Shown here in pieces: positions 1-8,857 of a DNA stretch of 64,000 nucleotides (its first letter is position 1; every line of letters starts with the position of its first letter). The position numbers and the translations under genes were made by a program. Origin of the DNA: Stenotrophomonas sp. SAU14A_NAIMI4_8 (GTDB lineage: Bacteria > Pseudomonadota > Gammaproteobacteria > Xanthomonadales > Xanthomonadaceae); the NCBI RefSeq assembly GCF_003086695.1, contig NZ_CP025999.1, positions 1,104,820 through 1,168,819 of the forward strand, in the 5' to 3' direction. Under the pieces are notes generated by a model. It was not told where the DNA came from. It saw nothing but the letters and a program-made list of their open reading frames with translations, and searched no databases.

Positions 1-2
1 CG

Positions 3-1445
3 GTGCTGTGCCTGGACGCCGGTGCGCGCCTGCTGCGCAATGTCGATGCCTCTTCGGCGGTGAAGCTGGGCCTGGGCCTGCTGATCGGCGCACTCAGCCA
101 CTACCGCTTCATCGGTGTCATCGGCGTGGGCTTCATTGCCCTGCTGGCGCTGCCGCAAGGGCGGCGGATGCTGGCCGACCCGCGTGTGTGGGTGGCGCTG
201 GCGGTGGGCGTGCTGGCCTGGCTGCCGCTGCTGGCCTGGAATGCCGACAACCACGATGCTGGGCTGAAGTTCCAGGTGGTGGAGCGCCATCCGTGGGCAT
301 TCGAGTGGCGCGGGCTATGGTTCCTGGTGATCCAGCCGATGCTGGTCACGCCCATCCTGTGCATTGCCATGTGGAAGGTGGCCCTGGCCGGTACCCGCAG
401 CGGTGGCGGTGCGCGCGTGCAGTGGCGCTACTTCGGCCTGGTGGGCGGCGTATCCACGCTGGGCATCTTCGTGCTCGGCTTCTTCACCGATGTGGAGCGC
501 ATCAGTTTCCACTGGCCGCTGCCGGGCTATCTGGCCCTGCTGGTGGCGGTGCCGGTGGTGCTCAACGGTTGGCCGCGAGGCCTGCGCCGCACCGGCTGGT
601 GGCTGGCGGGCGCAGGCTTGGTGCTGGCGTTCTCCTATTACCTGATGGCGTCCTCGCCGGGCCTGCGCGAACAGCTGGCGGGCAACAAGTACTACCCGCG
701 CAATTTCGCGGGCTGGCAGCCGCTGGCAGCGGCCGTGCGCGAAGAGCTGGCACAGATGCCGGAAGGCACCCGGGTGCTGGCCGGCAACTTCAAGGTCGGC
801 GCCGAGCTGGGGTTCCAGCTTGGCGATGGTGATATCGAGGTGCTGCCGCATCCGCTCAACGACAAGCATGGGCGCAGTGCGCAGCTGGCACAGTGGCAGT
901 TGCTGCACGATGGCACGCGGCAGCAGCCGATGCTGCTGGTGCTGTCGCCCAGCGACCAGCGCTACCGCGACCTGCTGCAGCGTTACCACGCGGTGTGCGA
1001 ACAGGTGGGGCCGTTGCCGCCGCCACGGGTGGTCAGCAGCGATCACGGCTTCCAGCGCTTCCTGTTGTTCCGCCTGCCGGCGCAGCGCGTGGACGCGCCG
1101 TGCGTGACCCCGGCGATGGCCTGGCTGGATGCGCCGTCCAATGGTGATGTCGTTTCCGGCACGCTTGCGGTGAAGGGCTGGGCCTTCAAGGACGGTGTCG
1201 GCCTGTCGCGGGTGGAAGTGCTGCTGGATGGCCAATCGCTGGGCGATGCCCGTTATGGTCGTGAATTCGACATCCGCGCCGCCTGGCCGGGCACCACCGA
1301 TCCCAGCCACCCGCACGTAGGCTTCGATATCAGCGTGGATACGCGCGCGCTGGCGCCGGGCCGGCATTGGCTGGGCCTGCGCCTGCATGGCCGCGACGGC
1401 AGCGTGGAGCCGTGGCAGGAACAACCGTTCGAGGTTGCCCCGTAA
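3..1445 (+). CDS. Membrane glycosyltransferase, GT39/GT-C type, C-terminal part
   Basis: The reading frame is open from the left edge of the window, so the true start lies outside and the first GTG at 3 is not trusted. About 480 residues are visible. The first ~215 are a run of hydrophobic helices, and a soluble periplasmic-type part follows. This fits polyprenyl-phosphate-sugar dependent GT-C enzymes of family 39 (ArnT/PMT-like), which move a sugar from an undecaprenyl carrier to lipid or protein on the outer side of the inner membrane. The N-terminal loop that would hold the catalytic acidic residues is missing here. The last ~110 residues look like an added beta-sandwich (Ig-like) domain. 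The acceptor cannot be told from sequence. It converges on yceF across a GTAG repeat array. Confidence 0.75.
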   Translation: MLCLDAGARLLRNVDASSAVKLGLGLLIGALSHYRFIGVIGVGFIALLALPQGRRMLADPRVWVALAVGVLAWLPLLAWNADNHDAGLKFQVVERHPWAFEWRGLWFLVIQPMLVTPILCIAMWKVALAGTRSGGGARVQWRYFGLVGGVSTLGIFVLGFFTDVERISFHWPLPGYLALLVAVPVVLNGWPRGLRRTGWWLAGAGLVLAFSYYLMASSPGLREQLAGNKYYPRNFAGWQPLAAAVREELAQMPEGTRVLAGNFKVGAELGFQLGDGDIEVLPHPLNDKHGRSAQLAQWQLLHDGTRQQPMLLVLSPSDQRYRDLLQRYHAVCEQVGPLPPPRVVSSDHGFQRFLLFRLPAQRVDAPCVTPAMAWLDAPSNGDVVSGTLAVKGWAFKDGVGLSRVEVLLDGQSLGDARYGREFDIRAAWPGTTDPSHPHVGFDISVDTRALAPGRHWLGLRLHGRDGSVEPWQEQPFEVAP

Positions 1446-1453
1446 CGCGCAAT

Positions 1454-1567
1454 GTCGAGCGTGCTCGACCGTCGGGTGCGTAGAGTCGAGCTTGCTCGAC
1501 TCCCTTGTACGTAGAGTCGAGCTTGCTCGACTGCGCGGTACATTCAGTCGAGCAAGCTCGACTCTAC
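1454..1567. repeat. GTAG REP array, TCGAGC subtype (4 copies)
   Basis: Four palindromes with TCGAGC/GCTCGA arms lie at 1454-1469 (without GTAG head), 1480-1502, 1511-1532 (both GTAG-headed, forward) and 1546-1567 (inverted). They fill the space between two convergent genes, where the hairpins could also end transcription. The GTAG head plus short perfect stem matches the SMAG type of REP repeat known from S. maltophilia. Confidence 0.85.
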
Positions 1568-1577
1568 CAATGCGGGG

Positions 1578-2150
1578 TCACGGCACGGCGAAGCCGGCCT
1601 TCCGCAGCAGCCCGCACAGGGCGATCAGGGGCAGGCCGACCAGCGCGGTGGGGTCGCGGTTGTCGATGGCCTCGAACAGGCTGATGCCCAATCCTTCGCA
1701 CTTGAAGCTGCCGGCGCAGTCCAGCGGCTGTTCGGCTGCCACGTAGCGGGCGATCTCGTCCTGCTTGAGAACCCGGAAGCGGACCGCGGTCACATCCACG
1801 GCGGCCAGCTCGTCTCCATCACGAGTGAGACTGATGGCGGTATGGAAGCGCACGGTCTTGCCGGACATGGCGGCCAACTGCGCGCAGGCGGCGTCCACCG
1901 TGCCCGGCTTGCCCAGCGGCAGGCCGTCCAGGTCGGCCACCTGGTCCGAACCGATCACCCAGGCGCCGGGGTGGCGCGCGGCCACCTCGGCGGCCTTGGC
2001 GGCGGCCAGGCGCACCGCCAGCGCCGCCGGTGCCTCGCCGGCGCGCGGGGTCTCGTCCACGTCCGGGCGTGCGCAGTCGAAGGGCAGGCCCAGCCGTTGC
2101 AGCAGGTCGCGGCGGTAGCGGGAGGTGGAGGCCAGCAGCAGGGCGGACAT
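1578..2150 (-). CDS. yceF: Maf-like nucleotide pyrophosphatase, YceF type
   Basis: A 190-residue Maf-family protein, the usual length. Family members hydrolyse non-canonical nucleoside triphosphates to monophosphates. The YceF branch prefers m7GTP, which fits its place beside yceD-rpmF as in E. coli. Visible motifs are the N-terminal LLLASTSRYRRDLL substrate-binding loop, the PDVDET motif near residue 30, and GSDQVADLDG near residue 67, which holds the catalytic Asp. The gene is divergent from yceD. Assignment to the YceF rather than the YhdE branch rests on neighbourhood and is an inference. Confidence 0.9.
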   Translation of the reverse strand: MSALLLASTSRYRRDLLQRLGLPFDCARPDVDETPRAGEAPAALAVRLAAAKAAEVAARHPGAWVIGSDQVADLDGLPLGKPGTVDAACAQLAAMSGKTVRFHTAISLTRDGDELAAVDVTAVRFRVLKQDEIARYVAAEQPLDCAGSFKCEGLGISLFEAIDNRDPTALVGLPLIALCGLLRKAGFAVP

Positions 2151-2225
2151 GCGATAATTCCGGGGCAGGGCGGGGCAGTCTGGCCCGGCGTGAAGGCCCG
2201 CAGCAAGCCCCGCCCGGCAGGGTAT

Positions 2226-2254
2226 TTGACAGCGGGCGGGCTGATCCTTAGTAT
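2226..2254 (+). promoter_or_regulatory. Sigma-70 promoter of yceD-rpmF
   Basis: TTGACA at 2226-2231 is followed after exactly 17 bp by TAGTAT at 2249-2254. Transcription would begin near 2261, only a few bases before the yceD ATG at 2265, giving an almost leaderless message. Confidence 0.65.
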
Positions 2255-2264
2255 TCAGCGGCTT

Positions 2265-2774
2265 ATGTCCGCGAACGTGCCCGAAACGCTGGATGCTTGG
2301 CGGATGGTTGTAGCGCGCAGGCGCTTCGACGGCCAGGTTTCTTTGGCTGAATTGACCCGCCTGCAGGGCTTGGTCGCCGATACCGACGGTGAGTGCAGTT
2401 ACTCGCTTGAATTCGGTCGCGACGAGGTCTTGCGGGTATCCTATGTGGAACTGACCATCGATACCGCGTTGCCGCTGACCTGTCAGCGCAGCATGCAGCG
2501 ATTCCTGTTGCCGGTGAAGATGACCCAGAGGCTTGGCCTGATCCGCGACGAGGACGAGGAATCGTCCCTGCCGGAAGAGTACGAAGCGTTGCTGGTGCCG
2601 GAAGATGGCCAGCTGCGGCCGCTGGACCTGGTCGAAGACGAGTTGGTGCTGGCGGTGCCGGTGGTGCCGTTGTCACCCGACGGTGAAGCCGTCGACCAGG
2701 ACTGGGCACCAAGCGAAGAAGAAACGAAGAAAGCCAACCCGTTTGCGGCGTTGGCGGCCCTGAAGAAAGAATAG
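2265..2774 (+). CDS. yceD: YceD/DUF177 family protein
   Basis: A 169-residue acidic protein of the DUF177 family, which lies directly upstream of rpmF in most bacteria and in plants is linked to 23S rRNA accumulation. The start ATG at 2265 was chosen because the family begins about 15 residues before the conserved RRFDG-type segment and because a promoter lies just upstream. The frame stays open further upstream, but that part has no coding character. No catalytic motif is visible. The C-terminus is charged and ends in an NPFAALAALKK-like tail typical of the family. Its job in ribosome assembly is inferred from family knowledge and context. Confidence 0.88.
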   Translation: MSANVPETLDAWRMVVARRRFDGQVSLAELTRLQGLVADTDGECSYSLEFGRDEVLRVSYVELTIDTALPLTCQRSMQRFLLPVKMTQRLGLIRDEDEESSLPEEYEALLVPEDGQLRPLDLVEDELVLAVPVVPLSPDGEAVDQDWAPSEEETKKANPFAALAALKKE

Positions 2775-2891
2775 AAGCATTAGCAGCCGGATTGTCGTCG
2801 GCGGCTGCGGCGAAAGCGAAAGTGTGCTGGGCGCTGGCGTCCTGCGCGACGATACGACGAAGCAAAAACGAACCGAGTTTGGAGCAATCCC

Positions 2892-3086
2892 ATGGCTGTC
2901 CAGAAATCCCGTGTCACCCCGTCCCGCCGCGGTATGCGCCGTGCGCATGACGCCCTGAGCGCCAAGCAGCTGTCGACCGACCCGACCACCGGCGAAGTGC
3001 ACCTGCGTCACCACATCACTGCTGACGGTTTCTACCGCGGCAAGAAGGTCATCCAGACCAAGACCTCGGCCGTCGAAGAAGATTGA
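2892..3086 (+). CDS. rpmF: 50S ribosomal protein L32
   Basis: A 64-residue basic protein with the classical L32 start ([19 protein letters not shown]). It is a structural protein of the large ribosomal subunit near the peptidyl-transferase region. The C-terminal part carries [18 protein letters not shown], as in other gammaproteobacterial L32 proteins. The zinc-binding cysteines found in some L32 forms are absent, so this is the zinc-free (C-minus) type. It follows yceD by about 117 bp, with a GGAG ribosome site before the ATG, and is followed by a strong hairpin terminator. Confidence 0.97.
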   Translation: MAVQKSRVTPSRRGMRRAHDALSAKQLSTDPTTGEVHLRHHITADGFYRGKKVIQTKTSAVEED

Positions 3087-3090
3087 TGTG

Positions 3091-3138
3091 CCGGGAAGGC
3101 CGCTGCCTGCGGGCAGCGGCCTTCGCCTTTCTTCCCGG
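3091..3138 (+). terminator. Hairpin terminator after rpmF
   Basis: A perfect 13-bp stem (GAAGGCCGCTGCC and its complement) spans 3095-3124 and is followed by a T-rich tract. It separates yceD-rpmF from the fab genes. Confidence 0.75.
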
Positions 3139-3177
3139 GTGTGCCGGTGATCGGCGGCCCGCGCAACAGGAAACATG

Positions 3178-4155
3178 ATGAGCAAGCGGATCTACTCGAG
3201 GATCGCGGGCACCGGTAGCTATTTGCCGGAAAAAGTCCTGACCAACGCCGACCTGGAAAAAATGGTCGAAACCTCGGACGAGTGGATCCAGACGCGCACC
3301 GGTATCCGCGAACGGCACATTGCTGCCGAAGGCGAAACCACCAGCGATCTCGGCTACCAGGCCGCGCTGCGTGCGCTCGAAGCGGCCGGCATCGATGCCA
3401 GCCAGCTCGACATGATCGTGGTGGGTACCACCACCCCAGACCTTATTTTCCCGTCCACCGCGTGCCTGATCCAGGCCAAGCTCGGTGCATCGGGTTGCCC
3501 CGCTTTCGACGTGAACGCCGCCTGCTCGGGCTTCGTGTTCGCGCTCAGCGTGGCCGACAAATTCATCCGTTCCGGCGATGCCCGCCACGTGCTGGTGATC
3601 GGTACGGAAACCCTGACCCGCATCGTTGACTGGGAAGACCGCACCACCTGCGTGCTGTTCGGCGATGGTGCCGGCGCGGTCGTGCTCAAGGCCGACGAAG
3701 AGACCGGCATCCTCAGCACCCACCTGCATTCGGACGGCAGCAAGAAAGAGCTGCTGTGGAACCCGGTAGGCGTGTCGGTCGGTTTCAAGGGCGGCGCCAA
3801 CGGCGGCGGCACCATCAACATGAAGGGCAACGACGTGTTCAAGTACGCCGTGAAGGCGCTGGACTCGGTCGTGGACGAAACCCTGGAGGCCAATGGCTTG
3901 GACAAGTCCGACCTGGATTGGCTGATTCCGCACCAGGCCAACCTGCGCATCATCGAAGCCACGGCCAAGCGCCTGGACATGTCGATGGACCAGGTGGTGG
4001 TCACTGTCGATCGCCACGGCAACACCTCCTCGGCCTCGGTGCCGCTGGCGCTGGACGCCGCCGTGCGTTCGGGCAAGGTCGAGCGCGGCCAGCTGCTGCT
4101 GCTGGAAGCCTTCGGTGGCGGCTTCACGTGGGGTTCGGCTCTGCTGCGCTATTGA
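3178..4155 (+). CDS. fabH: Beta-ketoacyl-ACP synthase III
   Basis: FabH condenses acetyl-CoA with malonyl-ACP to start type II fatty-acid synthesis in the cytosol. The 325 residues match the family length. The catalytic triad is visible: Cys116 in NAACSGF, His252 in HQANLR and Asn282 in [11 protein letters not shown] codons exist at 3175 and 3178; 3178 has the better spacing from AGGAA. In E. coli plsX precedes fabH, but here rpmF lies directly upstream and plsX is absent. A perfect hairpin follows the gene. Confidence 0.97.
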   Translation: MSKRIYSRIAGTGSYLPEKVLTNADLEKMVETSDEWIQTRTGIRERHIAAEGETTSDLGYQAALRALEAAGIDASQLDMIVVGTTTPDLIFPSTACLIQAKLGASGCPAFDVNAACSGFVFALSVADKFIRSGDARHVLVIGTETLTRIVDWEDRTTCVLFGDGAGAVVLKADEETGILSTHLHSDGSKKELLWNPVGVSVGFKGGANGGGTINMKGNDVFKYAVKALDSVVDETLEANGLDKSDLDWLIPHQANLRIIEATAKRLDMSMDQVVVTVDRHGNTSSASVPLALDAAVRSGKVERGQLLLLEAFGGGFTWGSALLRY

Positions 4156-4185
4156 TAGCGTCAGTTACGACAACGTGAATCTGTC

Positions 4186-4210
4186 GTTACGGCCCCTCTG
4201 GGGCCGTAAC
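4186..4210 (+). terminator. Perfect hairpin between fabH and the kinase-like gene
   Basis: An 11-bp perfect stem (GTTACGGCCCC and complement) with a TCT loop, without a long T-run. It may attenuate transcription or stabilise the fabH transcript end. The downstream ATG begins 18 bp later. Confidence 0.55.
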
Positions 4211-4228
4211 GCGTTTAGGAGAACCGTC

Positions 4229-5011
4229 ATGGTTGAGCCCATCGTCATTGAAGGGCAGCGTGCCTGGCTGAAGCAGTACGGCAAGGGAAGCCGCGCACTG
4301 GCCCTGGGCCTGCTGAACTTCGTCGCCCATCGTTTCCAGCTGGACGCGCTGCGTCCGCCGCCGCACCGTGGTGGTGATGCCGCCCGCGAAACCGAAGCAC
4401 GCCGCCTGGGCGAACTGCATGCGCAGGGCATCAACGTGCCCGAAGTGATCGGCAGCGGCCACGCCGCGCTGGTGATCGGCGACAACGGCAGCTCCTTCAA
4501 TACCTGCCTGCGCGAGGCCGACGCGGCCGGTCGCGACCGCCTGGTGGCCGCCGCCATGCAGGCACTGGCCGAAGCACATGCGCGCGGGGCCTATTTCGGC
4601 CAGCCGCTGCCGCGCAACCTCACCTGGGACGGGCAGAAGGTGGGCTTCATCGATTTCGAGGAAGACCCGCTGGAAGTGATGGACCTGGCCGAGGCACAGG
4701 CCCGCGACTGGCTGATGTTCGGCTATGGCGTGGCCAAGTACTACGGCGACCGCCCCGAACGCCTGCAGGCGATGATGGCCGAGGCCATGAACAGCGTGCA
4801 GGGGCCGGTGCGCGCCCACGTGCATTCGGTCAGCGGGCGCCTGCAGGGCCTGGCCCGGGTCTGCATGAAGATGGGGCGCTCGGCGCGCGCGTTGGCGCAT
4901 TCGATCTTCATCACCCATGGTGCCACCACGCTGGGCCTGATCATGGTGGTGGGGCTGTGCATGGACTTCTTCGCCGACGGCGAGCTGGACATCCTGCAGC
5001 TGTTCTGCTGA
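4229..5011 (+). CDS. Kinase-like membrane-anchored protein, probable pseudokinase
   Basis: A 260-residue protein with a degenerate protein-kinase-like (RIO/KdkA-like) plan. Lys15 is in a WLKQYG strand, and a Glu in an ETEARRL helix near residue 51 could form the usual salt bridge. The catalytic loop runs from His117 to Asn130, and Asp142 lies in an IDFE motif that resembles DFG. The HGD motif normally found in the loop reads FGQ, so the catalytic Asp is replaced by Gln125. A single hydrophobic helix near the C-terminus (about residues 228-247) suggests inner-membrane anchoring. The ATG at 4229 follows AGGAG. It lies between fabH and fabD, where no such gene occurs in E. coli, so a link to lipid or LPS metabolism is possible but unproven. 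Confidence 0.65.
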   Translation: MVEPIVIEGQRAWLKQYGKGSRALALGLLNFVAHRFQLDALRPPPHRGGDAARETEARRLGELHAQGINVPEVIGSGHAALVIGDNGSSFNTCLREADAAGRDRLVAAAMQALAEAHARGAYFGQPLPRNLTWDGQKVGFIDFEEDPLEVMDLAEAQARDWLMFGYGVAKYYGDRPERLQAMMAEAMNSVQGPVRAHVHSVSGRLQGLARVCMKMGRSARALAHSIFITHGATTLGLIMVVGLCMDFFADGELDILQLFC

Positions 5012-5020
5012 TCCGCTCCC

Positions 5021-5068
5021 CGCCGGGCATGGTCCGGCGCTACCGGTAGCGCCGGGCCATGCCCGGCG
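5021..5068. repeat. GTAG REP pair, CGCCGGGC subtype
   Basis: One inverted copy (5021-5043) and one forward copy (5046-5068) meet at their GTAG ends, giving a larger palindrome between the kinase-like gene and fabD. Confidence 0.85.
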
Positions 5069-5177
5069 GACCCGTGGTGGGGCGCACTCCATACGCCGTG
5101 CATACGCGCACGTACAGACGACACGGGGAATTCACCCTTATCATGGCCCGCTTCGATTGCAACAAGCGGATGACCGC

Positions 5178-6122
5178 GTGACCGTATCCACCCTCGCTTT
5201 TGTCTTCCCCGGTCAGGGCTCGCAGTCCGTGGGCATGCTGGCCGAACTGGCCGAGCTGCACCCGCAGGTGCGTGAAGCCTTCACCGAAGCATCCGATGGT
5301 GCCGGTGTCGACCTGTGGGCGCTGTCCCAGGGCGGCCCGGAGGAAATGCTCAACCGTACCGAATACACCCAGCCGGCGCTGCTGGCCGCGAGCATCGGCG
5401 CATGGCGCGCCTGGAATGCCGTGGGTGGTCCGCGTCCGTCGGTGCTGGCCGGCCACAGCCTGGGCGAGTACACCGCACTGGTCGCTGCCGGCGCGCTGAG
5501 CCTGCACGATGGCGCCCACCTGGTGCGCCTGCGTGGCCAGCTGATGCAGGAAGCCGCGCCGGCCGGCGTGGGCGCCATGGCCGCCGTGCTGGGCGCCGAA
5601 GACCAGCTGGTGCTGGACGTCTGCGCCGAAGCCGCGGGCAGCCAGGTAGTGGTGCCGGCCAACTTCAATTCGCCGGGCCAGATCGTGATCGGTGGCGACG
5701 CCGATGCGGTGGACCGCGCGCTGGCGCTGTTGGCCGAAAAGGGCGTGCGCAAGGCGGTCAAGCTGGCCGTCAGCGTGCCCTCGCACACCCCGCTGATGCG
5801 CGAAGCCGCCAACCGCCTGGCCGAAGTGATGGCCGGTCTGTCCTGGCAGGCGCCGCAGCTGCCGGTGGTGCAGAACGTCGATGCCAAGGTGCATGACGGC
5901 GTCGATGCCATCCGTACCGCGCTGGTGCAGCAGCTGTACCAGCCGGTGCAGTGGACCGGCTGCGTACAGGCCCTGGCCGCCCGTGGCATCACCCAGATCG
6001 CCGAGTGCGGCCCGGGCAAGGTGCTGACCGGCCTGGTCAAGCGCATCGACAAGACCCTCGATGGTCGCTCGCTGGCCACCCCGGGCGATTTCGAAACCGC
6101 CCGCGAGACGTGGTCGGCCTGA
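5178..6122 (+). CDS. fabD: Malonyl-CoA:ACP transacylase
   Basis: FabD loads malonate from CoA onto acyl carrier protein for fatty-acid elongation. With the GTG start at 5178 it has 314 residues, close to the E. coli enzyme. A TTG at 5157 would add seven residues before the conserved LAFVFPGQGSQ motif and is less likely. Visible features are the GQGSQ oxyanion loop near the N-terminus, the nucleophile Ser94 in GHSLGE, and the catalytic His203 in VPSHTPLM. It is followed by fabG after about 80 bp. Confidence 0.96.
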   Translation: MTVSTLAFVFPGQGSQSVGMLAELAELHPQVREAFTEASDGAGVDLWALSQGGPEEMLNRTEYTQPALLAASIGAWRAWNAVGGPRPSVLAGHSLGEYTALVAAGALSLHDGAHLVRLRGQLMQEAAPAGVGAMAAVLGAEDQLVLDVCAEAAGSQVVVPANFNSPGQIVIGGDADAVDRALALLAEKGVRKAVKLAVSVPSHTPLMREAANRLAEVMAGLSWQAPQLPVVQNVDAKVHDGVDAIRTALVQQLYQPVQWTGCVQALAARGITQIAECGPGKVLTGLVKRIDKTLDGRSLATPGDFETARETWSA

Positions 6123-6203
6123 TCCCCCTGTTCCTGCCGACCGTGCCGGTGGCCGCTGCAAGCGGCGCGGGTGCGGCGGCCGCCCCAGCCTGAGGAAAAC
6201 ATC

Positions 6204-6947
6204 ATGAGCAAGCCCCTGCAGGGTGAAATCGCACTGGTCACCGGCGCCAGCCGTGGCATTGGTGCCGCCATCGCCGATCTGCTGGCCGCCCAGGGCGCCA
6301 CCGTCATCGGCACCGCCACCACCGAATCCGGCGCCGCCGCGATCGGTGAGCGCCTGGCCGCCCACGGTGGCCACGGCCGCGCCCTGAACGTGACCGATGC
6401 GGCCGCGCTGGACAGCGTGCTGGACGGCATCGCCAAGGAATTCGGCGCGATCTCGATCCTGGTCAACAACGCCGGCATCACCCGCGACAACCTGCTGATG
6501 CGCATGAAGGACGAGGACTGGGCGTCGATCATCGACACCAACCTGACCAGCGTGTTCCGCACCAGCAAGGCCGTCATGCGCGGCATGATGAAGGCGCGCA
6601 AGGGCCGCATCATCAACATCGCGTCGGTGGTGGGCGTGACCGGCAATGCCGGCCAGGCCAACTATGCCGCCGCCAAGGCCGGCATCATCGGTTTCAGCAA
6701 GTCGCTGGCCAAGGAAATCGGCTCGCGCGGCGTCACCGTGAACGTGGTTGCGCCCGGCTTCATCGACACCGACATGACCAAGGCGCTGCCGGAAGAAGCA
6801 CGCACCGCCCTGATCAACGACATCGCCCTCGAACGCCTCGGTTCGCCGGAAGACATCGCCCATGCGGTGGCCTTCCTGGCCAGCCCGGCGGCCGGCTACA
6901 TCACCGGCGAAACCCTCCATGTGAACGGCGGCATGTACATGCCGTAA
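6204..6947 (+). CDS. fabG: 3-oxoacyl-ACP reductase
   Basis: FabG reduces beta-ketoacyl-ACP with NADPH. The 247 residues match the family. The Rossmann motif TGASRGIG lies near residues 12-19, NNAG near residue 90, and the catalytic Ser141, Tyr154 and Lys158 are all present. The ATG at 6204 follows GAGGAAAAC; in-frame codons upstream lie in non-coding DNA. It sits between fabD and acpP, as in E. coli. Confidence 0.97.
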   Translation: MSKPLQGEIALVTGASRGIGAAIADLLAAQGATVIGTATTESGAAAIGERLAAHGGHGRALNVTDAAALDSVLDGIAKEFGAISILVNNAGITRDNLLMRMKDEDWASIIDTNLTSVFRTSKAVMRGMMKARKGRIINIASVVGVTGNAGQANYAAAKAGIIGFSKSLAKEIGSRGVTVNVVAPGFIDTDMTKALPEEARTALINDIALERLGSPEDIAHAVAFLASPAAGYITGETLHVNGGMYMP

Positions 6948-7099
6948 GCAAGGGGCGCAGGGATTGCGCCGCAAGTGGTTGATCTGCGAGGATTTTTGCT
7001 GCAATGCAAGGTCGCGCCGGTTTCCACTACACTATCCCACGGCCATCGCCTTTGATGGCGACCATTTTTGAACCACAACTCCATCTGGAGCGAGATCCC

Positions 7100-7339
7100 A
7101 TGAGCACCATCGAAGAACGCGTCAAGAAAATCGTCATCGAACAGCTTGGCGTCAAGGAAGAAGAAGTCACCAACAGCGCATCGTTCGTCGATGACCTGGG
7201 CGCTGACTCGCTGGACACCGTCGAGCTGGTGATGGCCCTGGAAGAAGAGTTCGAGTGCGAAATCCCGGACGAAGAAGCCGAGAAGATCAGCACCGTGCAG
7301 GCTGCCATCGACTACATCAAGGCCCACGTCAAGGCCTGA
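7100..7339 (+). CDS. acpP: Acyl carrier protein
   Basis: A 79-residue acidic protein that carries growing acyl chains on a phosphopantetheine arm. The attachment site is Ser37 in [10 protein letters not shown]. The start [10 protein letters not shown] is the family consensus, and GGAGCGAGA precedes the ATG; the longer open frame upstream is not coding. It lies between fabG and fabF and is followed by a strong hairpin. High expression is expected from the family. Confidence 0.98.
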   Translation: MSTIEERVKKIVIEQLGVKEEEVTNSASFVDDLGADSLDTVELVMALEEEFECEIPDEEAEKISTVQAAIDYIKAHVKA

Positions 7340-7392
7340 TGTCAGACGGCCGTGCGCGTGCGGGCTCCTGCTCGCCGCGCACCGCACCCCAT

Positions 7393-7412
7393 GGGGCCGC
7401 AGTTGCGGCCCC
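7393..7412 (+). terminator. Hairpin after acpP
   Basis: A perfect 9-bp stem (GGGGCCGCA and complement) with a two-base spacer, followed by GTGTGTTTG. It probably ends part of the acpP transcription before fabF. Confidence 0.6.
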
Positions 7413-7482
7413 GTGTGTTTGAGCATCACATCGAAGCAAACCGTGTTACCCGTCGAAAACGTGCGGGTCAGGAGAATCAGCA

Positions 7483-8745
7483 ATGAAGCGTCGCGTCGTC
7501 GTAACCGGCCTGGGTATCGTCTCGCCGTTGGGCAATGATCTGGCCAGCAGCTGGGAAGGCATCACCCACGGTCGTTCGGGCATCGGTCCGCTGACCAACG
7601 TTTCTGATGCCTACCTGGAACGGTTCACCACCAAGATTGCAGGTGAGGTCAAGGGCTTTGACATCACCGCCGACAACCCGTTGTTCGGCAAGTACCGGGT
7701 CAGTGGCAAGGATGCCAAGAAGATGGACCCGTTCATTCATTACGGCCTGGGCGCTTCGTTCATGGCCCTGCACGATTCGGGCCTGGAAATCACCGAAGCC
7801 AACGCCGAGCGCGTGGGCGCCATCGTCGGCGCCGGCATCGGCGGCCTGCTGGGCATCGAAGAGCAGACCATCGAATTCCACGAGGGCAAGAAGATCTCGC
7901 CCTTCTACGTGCCCAAGACCATCATCAACATGCTGCCGGGCCAGCTGAGCATCATCGCCGGGCTGAAGGGCCCGTCGTTCTCGGCCGTGTCCGCCTGCGC
8001 GACCTCCAATCATTCGATCGGTACCGCGATGCGCATGATCCAGTACGGCGATGCCGACGTGATGGTGGTCGGTGGCGCCGAGCGTGGCTCCTCGCCGACC
8101 GCGCTGGGCGGCTTCTGCGCCATGAAGGCCATGAGCACCCGCAACGATGCCCCGCAGCAGGCCTCGCGCCCGTGGGACAAGGACCGCGACGGCTTCGTGC
8201 TGGGCGACGGTGCCGGCATCCTGATCCTGGAAGAGTACGAGCACGCCAAGGCGCGTGGCGCGAAGATCTATTGCGAACTGGCCGGCTTCGGCGCCAGCTC
8301 CGACGCGTACCACATGACCGCCCCGGCCGAGAACGGCGAAGGCGCGGCGCGCTGCATGACCATGGCGTTGAAGGACGCCGGCGTGACCCCGGACCAGGTC
8401 GGTTACCTCAACGCACACGGCACCTCCACGCCGCTGGGCGACCTGGGCGAAACCATGGCCATGAAGACCGCCTTCGGTGACCACGCCTACAAGATGATGG
8501 TCAGCTCCACCAAGTCGATGACCGGCCACCTGCTGGGTGCCGCCGGCGGCGTGGAAGCGATCTTCTCGGTGATGGCGCTGCAGGACAACATCATTCCGCC
8601 GACCATCAACCTGGAACAGCCGGGCGAAGGCTGCGACCTGGACTACGTGCCCAACGAAGCACGCCAGGCCAAGGTGGACGTGGTGATGTCCAACGGCTTC
8701 GGCTTCGGCGGCACCAACGGCACGCTGATCTTCAAGCGCGTCTGA
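7483..8745 (+). CDS. fabF: Beta-ketoacyl-ACP synthase II
   Basis: FabF elongates acyl-ACP with malonyl-ACP and controls chain length and the unsaturated branch. It has 420 residues. The Cys-His-His triad of KAS I/II enzymes is present: Cys172 in SACATS, His312 in NAHGTST and His349 in [12 protein letters not shown] near the C-terminus (FGFGGTNGT) is typical. The ATG at 7483 follows CAGGAGAATCAGCA. It completes the fab block before pabB. Confidence 0.97.
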   Translation: MKRRVVVTGLGIVSPLGNDLASSWEGITHGRSGIGPLTNVSDAYLERFTTKIAGEVKGFDITADNPLFGKYRVSGKDAKKMDPFIHYGLGASFMALHDSGLEITEANAERVGAIVGAGIGGLLGIEEQTIEFHEGKKISPFYVPKTIINMLPGQLSIIAGLKGPSFSAVSACATSNHSIGTAMRMIQYGDADVMVVGGAERGSSPTALGGFCAMKAMSTRNDAPQQASRPWDKDRDGFVLGDGAGILILEEYEHAKARGAKIYCELAGFGASSDAYHMTAPAENGEGAARCMTMALKDAGVTPDQVGYLNAHGTSTPLGDLGETMAMKTAFGDHAYKMMVSSTKSMTGHLLGAAGGVEAIFSVMALQDNIIPPTINLEQPGEGCDLDYVPNEARQAKVDVVMSNGFGFGGTNGTLIFKRV

Positions 8746-8803
8746 CCGGCGTCGTCGCGACGCGACCCATCGGTATTGATCGAAACGGATCAACGCCGTG
8801 CAA

Positions 8804-8832
8804 CACGGAGCCGCCGCAAGGCGGCTTCCGTG
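8804..8832 (+). terminator. Hairpin between fabF and pabB
   Basis: CACGGAGCCGCC pairs almost fully with GGCGGCTTCCGTG across a GCAA tetraloop. There is no T-run, so it could be a processing or partial termination site. Confidence 0.45.
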
Positions 8833-8857
8833 CATCTGAACCCCTGAACTGGCCGCC

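Noticed and set aside
5040..7004. Long minus-strand open frame opposite fabD and fabG
   Set aside because: It is antisense to two well-identified genes, rich in His, Gly and Gln, and has no ribosome site or family match. Such frames are common in DNA of this GC content.
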